From an uncultured Eubacteriales bacterium (GTDB lineage: Bacteria; Bacillota; Clostridia; Oscillospirales; Acutalibacteraceae), in contig ONRO01000198.1 of assembly GCA_900320235.1 (NCBI GenBank), forward strand, positions 1 to 10,481: a stretch of 10,481 bases of DNA. The letters are read 5' to 3'. Position numbers and translations under genes: made by a program. The notes beneath the pieces are model-generated. The model saw nothing but the letters and a program-made list of their open reading frames with translations. It had not been told where the DNA came from and ran no database searches. Below, piece after piece: positions 6,441-10,481 of this stretch (the first letter of the stretch is position 1; every line of letters starts with the position of its first letter).

Positions 6441-8876
6441 CTACATTATATTATCAGGGTCCACATCGGCATAAACTGTCACATCACGGAAATCAGGCTC
6501 TGTACATGTCCTTCTCAGAAGAAGCGACAGCATTTCCCGGAAACGCTTTGTATTTTTGAATTTTAATATTATACGGAAGCGGTATTTTCCTCCGACCTTT
6601 GTAACTGCAGCCGGCGCAGGCCCCAGCATTCTGATCGGAAGATCCTTGTATTCTCCTCTGAGGCATTCCCTCAGAAGTGAAGCAAAAATCTCTGATGCAT
6701 TGTGTACTGCTTCCTTATCAATTCCTGCAAAGGCTACTACTGCAATATCCGCAAACGGCGGATAAAGCATTGCCTTTCTCAGGGCAATTTCAGTTTTGAA
6801 AAACTCATCATAATTCTGTGCTGCGGCAAGTCCGATTATGGGATCCTGCGGTTCAAATGTCTGTATTACAGCCCTGCCCTCAAGTCCGCCTCTGCCTGAA
6901 CGTCCTACTACCTGGGTCAGCAGCGAGAAGGTCCTTTCATAGCTGCGGTAATCATCTCCGTGCATCATTCCGTCTGCACTGAGCACTCCGACAAGCGTCA
7001 CATTCGGGAAGTCAAGTCCCTTTGCGACCATCTGTGTGCCGAGCATTATATCATATTCACCTTTTCTGAATGCAGACAGTTTTTTTTCATAGGCATAACG
7101 GCGCATTGTAGAATCCGTATCCAATCTGAGTATTCTTGCCTTCGGGAACAGCTCAGCGAGCTCCTGTTCAGCCCTCTGTGTACCTGCTCCGCTGTATCTT
7201 ATCCTTTTTGAGCCGCATGACGGACAACTTTCAGGAACAGGTATCGAATAGCCGCAGTAATGACACATCAGTCTGTGATTTGCGCTGTGATATGTAAGCG
7301 AAATCGAGCAGTTCGGGCACGAGATAACCTCACGGCATTCACGGCAGGCGATAAATGTATTATGTCCTCTTCTGTTCAGAAGAAGGATCGACTGCTGACC
7401 GCTTTCAAGATTTTCCGCTACTGCTTCAAGAAGTACCGAGCTGTATCCGCTTGTATTTCCCTGTTGCTGTTCAAGATTCATATCCGCTGTGATAACATCA
7501 GGAAGCTTAGCGCTTCCGTATCTGCTGTCAAGACGGCAAAGATCATAGCGGCCGCTTACTGCATGCTGAAAGCTTTCGACTGAAGGTGTTGCCGAGGAAA
7601 GAACAAGCAGGCATTTGTTTTCATTGCATCGGAATTTAGCAAGTTCCCTTGCATGAAATCGTGGAGTTGCCGAGGACTTATAGCTGTATTCCTGTTCCTC
7701 ATCCATTACGATAAGACCGATATTTTCCATCGGTGCAAAAACAGCCGAGCGTGTACCGACTGCTATTGTTGCACGGCCCGATCTGACTGCTTTCCACTGT
7801 TCAAGTCTTTCTCCGAGCGAAAGGCCGCTGTGAAAGACCGCAACCCTGTCGCCGTAGCGTGCTCTGAATTTCGCAAGCAGCTGCGGTGTGAGCGATATTT
7901 CCGGAACCATGCATATTACGCCCCTGCCCTGTTCATTCACCCTGTCTACAAGCTTCATAAAAACAGAGGTCTTTCCGCTTCCCGTAACACCGTACAGCAG
8001 AGTCACAGAGGGTTTTCCGCTTTCAAGCCGCGAAAGCATTCTTTCATAAGCCTCATTCTGACCGGGAGTCAGCGTTATCTGTTCTGTCTGAGATACAGTC
8101 TGCACCCCCGCCGGCTCAGGCTCAGGCGGTTCTGCTTCAAAAAAACGGCATATACCGAGCTTTACCAGATTTGTCATTACAGCAGAACTTGCTCCGGTAA
8201 AATAGCTCAGCTCCTTTACCGAAGCTTCACCGATATCCTCAAGTGTTCTTATGACCTCGCTCTGAGCAGGAGAATATTTCCGTTTGGGAATATTATCATT
8301 CAGGCATATCATTTTTACGGTTTTATCCGATATTTTCTTTTTAACTGTTTCGCTTTTTATTACTGCGCCCTTTTCTGTCAGACTTTTCAGAATAGTGTTA
8401 TCCCTCAGCCCGAAGCGTTTGAGAAGATTATCCTCCCTGACCGGTTTCTTTCTTTCAAGAAGGCTTTCAAAAACCACCTTTTCATCCTCAGAGAGGAGAA
8501 GCTTTTCTGCACTCACGCCCTTTACGGCGCAATAGCTGTATGTAAGCTTTACCGAAAGACCTGCCGGAAGCATTGCCTGACATGCGTCGAAATATGTGCA
8601 GTAGCATCTGTTTTTCATGAATGCTGCCAGACTGAGAAGCTCCCCTGACATCACAGGTTCCTTATCTATCAGCATGGAGATCTTTTTCAGACCTTCGATA
8701 CTGCCGGTTTTATTCAGAGCAAAAACCATACCCTGACGAAGCCCATGGCCAAAGCTTACCTTGACCCTGCAGCCGGGAAAAACACTGTCCTTCAGTTCCT
8801 CGGGGACAAAATAATCATAAAGCTTATCAAAACTGAAATTAGCATTTTCCACTGCCACACTGGCAGTAAGAAACAT
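6441..8876 (-). CDS. priA: Primosomal protein N' (PriA), replication restart helicase
   Basis: Superfamily 2 DNA helicase that recognises abandoned replication forks and starts reloading of the replicative helicase. Counted from the ATG at 8876, there are 811 residues: an N-terminal 3'-end-binding domain beginning VAVENANFSFDKLYDYFVP, a winged-helix-like middle region, Walker A GVTGSGKT at 296-303, Walker B MDEEQE near 391-396 (many PriA proteins have DEEH), SSATPS at 427-432, and a zinc region with eight cysteines in four pairs at about 511-554 (CREC, CPNC, CHYC, CPSC). GTQMVAKGLDFPNV and QVVGRSGR are helicase motifs V and VI. I prefer the ATG at 8876 because it starts close before the conserved VAVEN. 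An in-frame ATG at 8885 would overlap rpoZ by 8 nt and add three residues. Neither has a strong ribosome binding site, so coupling to rpoZ is likely. Confidence 0.96.
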   Translation of the reverse strand: MFLTASVAVENANFSFDKLYDYFVPEELKDSVFPGCRVKVSFGHGLRQGMVFALNKTGSIEGLKKISMLIDKEPVMSGELLSLAAFMKNRCYCTYFDACQAMLPAGLSVKLTYSYCAVKGVSAEKLLLSEDEKVVFESLLERKKPVREDNLLKRFGLRDNTILKSLTEKGAVIKSETVKKKISDKTVKMICLNDNIPKRKYSPAQSEVIRTLEDIGEASVKELSYFTGASSAVMTNLVKLGICRFFEAEPPEPEPAGVQTVSQTEQITLTPGQNEAYERMLSRLESGKPSVTLLYGVTGSGKTSVFMKLVDRVNEQGRGVICMVPEISLTPQLLAKFRARYGDRVAVFHSGLSLGERLEQWKAVRSGRATIAVGTRSAVFAPMENIGLIVMDEEQEYSYKSSATPRFHARELAKFRCNENKCLLVLSSATPSVESFQHAVSGRYDLCRLDSRYGSAKLPDVITADMNLEQQQGNTSGYSSVLLEAVAENLESGQQSILLLNRRGHNTFIACRECREVISCPNCSISLTYHSANHRLMCHYCGYSIPVPESCPSCGSKRIRYSGAGTQRAEQELAELFPKARILRLDTDSTMRRYAYEKKLSAFRKGEYDIMLGTQMVAKGLDFPNVTLVGVLSADGMMHGDDYRSYERTFSLLTQVVGRSGRGGLEGRAVIQTFEPQDPIIGLAAAQNYDEFFKTEIALRKAMLYPPFADIAVVAFAGIDKEAVHNASEIFASLLRECLRGEYKDLPIRMLGPAPAAVTKVGGKYRFRIILKFKNTKRFREMLSLLLRRTCTEPDFRDVTVYADVDPDNIM

Positions 8877-8877
8877 A

Positions 8878-9093
8878 TCAGTCATCTGTATCAGGCTCAA
8901 GGATTGCATACTTATGATCCTTGAATTCATCGACTGCTACGATTACAGGCTTATCGCATACCTTACCCTTATCGCTCTGCATATCGTCTGTTATCTGTCT
9001 TGCTCTTTTTGCAACTGCAATTGCAAGCGCATATTTGCTCATCTTGCCTGCAAAAATATCATCTACTGACGGTCTTGTGTAATGCTCATACAT
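8878..9093 (-). CDS. rpoZ: DNA-directed RNA polymerase omega subunit
   Basis: Small subunit that binds the beta' subunit and helps assemble and stabilise RNA polymerase. The 71 residues have the family's N-terminal RPSVDDI segment (7-13), the SKYALAIAVAKRARQI helix (19-34) corresponding to the conserved region that packs against beta', and a VIVAVDEFKDHKY segment (50-62) typical of short Firmicutes omega proteins, ending in an acidic tail EPDTDD. The ATG at 9093 is chosen because AGGAGG lies exactly seven bases upstream; the frame remains open further upstream to 9204 but that part overlaps gmk and does not resemble omega. It sits directly after gmk, the usual order. Its TGA ends one base before the preferred priA start. 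Confidence 0.94.
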   Translation of the reverse strand: MYEHYTRPSVDDIFAGKMSKYALAIAVAKRARQITDDMQSDKGKVCDKPVIVAVDEFKDHKYAILEPDTDD

Positions 9094-9100
9094 AATAATA

Positions 9101-9106
9101 CCTCCT
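9101..9106 (-). promoter_or_regulatory. Ribosome binding site deciding the rpoZ start
   Basis: Minus-strand AGGAGG, a consensus Shine-Dalgarno sequence, lies seven bases before the ATG at 9093. It excludes the longer open frame that extends into gmk. Confidence 0.9.
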
Positions 9107-9133
9107 GAAAATCTGTTCATGGTTCTGTGCTGC

Positions 9134-9703
9134 TTATTTATCTTTTGATCTGTTTTCGGCAATGATCTTTCTGACCTCTGCCACACAGTCCTCAAGCTTA
9201 TCATTAACGACTACATAGTCATATTCTTCTGCGATCGCAAGTTCTTCCTTTGCTCTTGCCATACGCTTTTTTATGACCTCTTCTGTTTCTGTACCTCTGC
9301 CTCTGAGACGGGCTTCAAGAATCTCAAGTGACGGCGGCATGATAAAGATACTGATACATCCCGGCAAAACATCTCTCATTTTTCTGCATCCCTGAACTTC
9401 TATCTCAAAGATAACATCCCTGCCCTCACTGCGCCACTGTTCAACAGGTTTTTTCGGTGTGCCGTAATAATTTCCGACATACTGTGCATATTCGTAAAAA
9501 CCGTTTTTGGCAATAAGGCTTTCAAATTCCTCTTTTGAAAGAAAATTGTATTCTACGCCGTTCTGTTCTTTTCCTCTTGGTGCTCTTGTTGTGGATGATA
9601 TTGAAAGACGGATATTTTCATCCCTGACAAGTTCCTGCACAACTGTACCCTTGCCTGCTCCGGCAGGGCCTGATATTACTATCAGCAAACCATCAGATCT
9701 CAC
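9134..9703 (-). CDS. gmk: Guanylate kinase
   Basis: Converts GMP and ATP to GDP and ADP in the cytoplasm, the step feeding GTP, dGTP and (p)ppGpp pools. The 189 residues show the P-loop SGPAGAGKGT at 11-20, the GMP-binding segment STTRAPRGKEQNGVEYNF at 37-54 with R40, R43, E46 and Y52, then EYAQYVGNYYGTP at 71-83, EIEVQG at 100-105, and the lid RLRGRGTE at 132-139. Two usual residues differ: many guanylate kinases have Ser where the P-loop has A14, and Gly where there is K45; catalytic residues are intact. The start is a GTG at 9703 overlapping the remA stop by 11 nt, with GAGGGGG nine bases upstream and no suitable in-frame ATG near. The order remA-gmk-rpoZ is conserved across Firmicutes. 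Confidence 0.96.
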   Translation of the reverse strand: MRSDGLLIVISGPAGAGKGTVVQELVRDENIRLSISSTTRAPRGKEQNGVEYNFLSKEEFESLIAKNGFYEYAQYVGNYYGTPKKPVEQWRSEGRDVIFEIEVQGCRKMRDVLPGCISIFIMPPSLEILEARLRGRGTETEEVIKKRMARAKEELAIAEEYDYVVVNDKLEDCVAEVRKIIAENRSKDK

Positions 9704-9962
9704 TCTGATCTACCCCCTCGGTCGTTTCTGTATTGACTGCTCTGTGCGAAAGTGTTTCAGGCTGAAGTGCTGACAGAACCACATGATCGCTGTCAGTTAC
9801 TATCACTGCCTTTGTCTTTCTTCCGCAGGATGCATCTATAAGCATTCCCCTGTCTTTTGCCCCCTGAACAAGACGCTTTACAGGTGCTGCATCCGGACTC
9901 ACTATTGCTATTATTCTTTCGGCCGAGATCATATTTCCGTAGCCGATATTCAAAAGCTGCAT
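9693..9962 (-). CDS. remA: Extracellular matrix regulatory protein RemA (DUF370)
   Basis: In Bacillus subtilis RemA is a ring-forming DNA-binding protein that activates biofilm matrix and osmoprotection genes. The 89 residues closely follow the family: NIGYGNMISAERIIAIVSP at 5-23, APVKRLVQGAKDRGMLIDAS at 26-45, GRKTKAVIVTDSDHVVLSA at 47-65 and QPETL at 67-71. R16 in SAERII corresponds to the arginine (R18 in B. subtilis) needed for function. The C-terminal tail after residue 72 is variable and may be flexible. The ATG at 9962 has GGAGG seven bases upstream. It follows yicC by 15 nt and overlaps gmk. The gene is conserved in many Firmicutes that lack the B. subtilis matrix operons, so its targets in this organism cannot be read from this window. 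Confidence 0.95.
   Translation of the reverse strand: MQLLNIGYGNMISAERIIAIVSPDAAPVKRLVQGAKDRGMLIDASCGRKTKAVIVTDSDHVVLSALQPETLSHRAVNTETTEGVDQSEI
9713..9719 (-). promoter_or_regulatory. Ribosome binding site supporting the GTG start of gmk
   Basis: Minus-strand GAGGGGG, nine bases before the GTG at 9703, lies inside the 3' end of remA. It supports initiation at this GTG and suggests gmk translation is linked to that of remA. Confidence 0.6.
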
Positions 9963-9977
9963 ATTGCGTCCTCCGCT

Positions 9978-10481
9978 TTACTCAATATTCTGTATCTGTT
10001 CCCTGATCTTTTCAATTTCCGCCTTTATGTCAACAACCTTATGTGCAAGCTCAGCATCGCTTACCTTTGAACCGGTTGTATTAGCTTCTCTGTTCATTTC
10101 CTGAACAATGAAGTCTATCTTTCTGCCGACTGCCTCATTTCCCGAAAGCATTGTCCTGAGCTGGTCAATATGACTTCTGAGTCTGACAGTTTCCTCGTCT
10201 ACTGCAGTCTTATCTGCGAAAATTGCAGCCTCTGTCAGGATCCTCTGCGGGTCGATCGTTGTATCTCCCAAAACCTCAGAAAGTCTTGAATACAATCTTT
10301 CACGATATTCCTTAACAAGCTCCGGAGAACGTGCTTCAATCTGTTCGACTATTGAAATGATCTTATCGCAGCGTGAAAGAACATCAGCCCTGAGCTTTTC
10401 GCCCTCCTTTTCTCTCATTGCAACGAAGCTCTCAAGAGCAATTCTGCCTGCCTTTTCAGTTATAGCACACAGAACCTCCTC
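9978..10481 (-). CDS. yicC: YicC/YloC family endoribonuclease (5' partial)
   Basis: C-terminal 167 residues of a YicC/YloC protein; full-length members have about 290, so roughly the first 120 lie beyond the window edge. Members have been reported as endoribonucleases acting in RNA turnover. Recognisable segments are EAAIFADKTAVDEETVRLRSHI (near residues 85-106 of the visible part), GRKIDFIVQEMNREANTTGSK (about 120-140) and the closing VVDIKAEIEKIREQIQNIE, which match the conserved C-terminal DUF1732 half. The long charged helices are a family trait. An internal ATG at 10418 is not a start: the frame continues open through the window edge with family-like sequence. yicC directly before remA is the normal first position of this cluster in Firmicutes. 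Confidence 0.93.
   Translation of the reverse strand, partial: EEVLCAITEKAGRIALESFVAMREKEGEKLRADVLSRCDKIISIVEQIEARSPELVKEYRERLYSRLSEVLGDTTIDPQRILTEAAIFADKTAVDEETVRLRSHIDQLRTMLSGNEAVGRKIDFIVQEMNREANTTGSKVSDAELAHKVVDIKAEIEKIREQIQNIE

Noticed and set aside
7653..8648. 331-codon open frame on the plus strand opposite priA
   Set aside because: It lies entirely antisense to a full, motif-complete PriA, has many Cys/Tyr/Phe/Arg residues typical of a mirrored frame, and resembles no protein family.
9094..9204. Upstream extension of the rpoZ frame
   Set aside because: It runs into gmk, does not look like omega, and a perfect AGGAGG seven bases before the ATG at 9093 marks the start.
10356..10418. 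ATG at 10418 as the start of yicC
   Set aside because: The frame stays open to the window edge with family-like sequence, and YicC proteins are much longer than 146 residues.

Overview
All genes in this window lie on the minus strand in one tightly packed run. Read in transcription order (from high to low coordinate) they are yicC (5' end off the window), remA, gmk, rpoZ, priA, def, fmt, rsmB, rlmN, a PP2C phosphatase (stp/prpC) and a PASTA-domain Ser/Thr kinase (prkC, 3' end off the window). This is the conserved Firmicutes housekeeping cluster known from Bacillus subtilis as yloC-remA-gmk-rpoZ-(coaBC)-priA-def-fmt-rsmB-rlmN-prpC-prkC. RemA, the PASTA kinase, moderate GC content and frequent AGA, ATA and CTG/CTT codons suggest a low-to-mid GC anaerobic Firmicute. 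Ruminococcus or a close Oscillospiraceae relative is my best guess, but genus is an inference without a search.

Layout: 9978-10481 holds the C-terminal part of YicC; 9693-9962 RemA; 9134-9703 guanylate kinase; 8878-9093 RNA polymerase omega; 6441-8876 PriA helicase; 5884-6360 peptide deformylase; 4892-5815 Met-tRNA formyltransferase; 3410-4747 RsmB; 2290-3351 RlmN; 1562-2293 PP2C phosphatase; 1-1454 PASTA kinase. Several junctions overlap (remA/gmk by 11 nt, rlmN/stp by an ATGA, possibly rpoZ/priA). The widest gaps are 144 nt (fmt-rsmB) and 107 nt (stp-prkC), so no stretch over 300 bases lacks a gene. I saw no tRNA, rRNA, mobile element, CRISPR array, convincing promoter or intrinsic terminator.

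How the genes fit together: gmk supplies GDP/GTP precursors and rpoZ the omega subunit; priA restarts stalled replication forks; fmt formylates initiator Met-tRNA and def removes the formyl group from the new protein; rsmB and rlmN methylate ribosomal RNA (RlmN also some tRNAs). The kinase/phosphatase pair at the distal end senses the cell envelope and reversibly phosphorylates proteins.

The window is essentially an ordinary core operon and I found no new system. The points worth a second look are small: a 38-codon (or 24-codon) unannotated reading frame filling the fmt-rsmB gap, which also contains a hairpin; a 20-codon frame at the rsmB-rlmN junction that overlaps the rlmN start; probable non-ATG starts for rlmN (TTG) and gmk (GTG); the absence of coaBC between rpoZ and priA; competing inverted repeats just before the prkC ribosome binding site; and a few deviations in otherwise conserved motifs.
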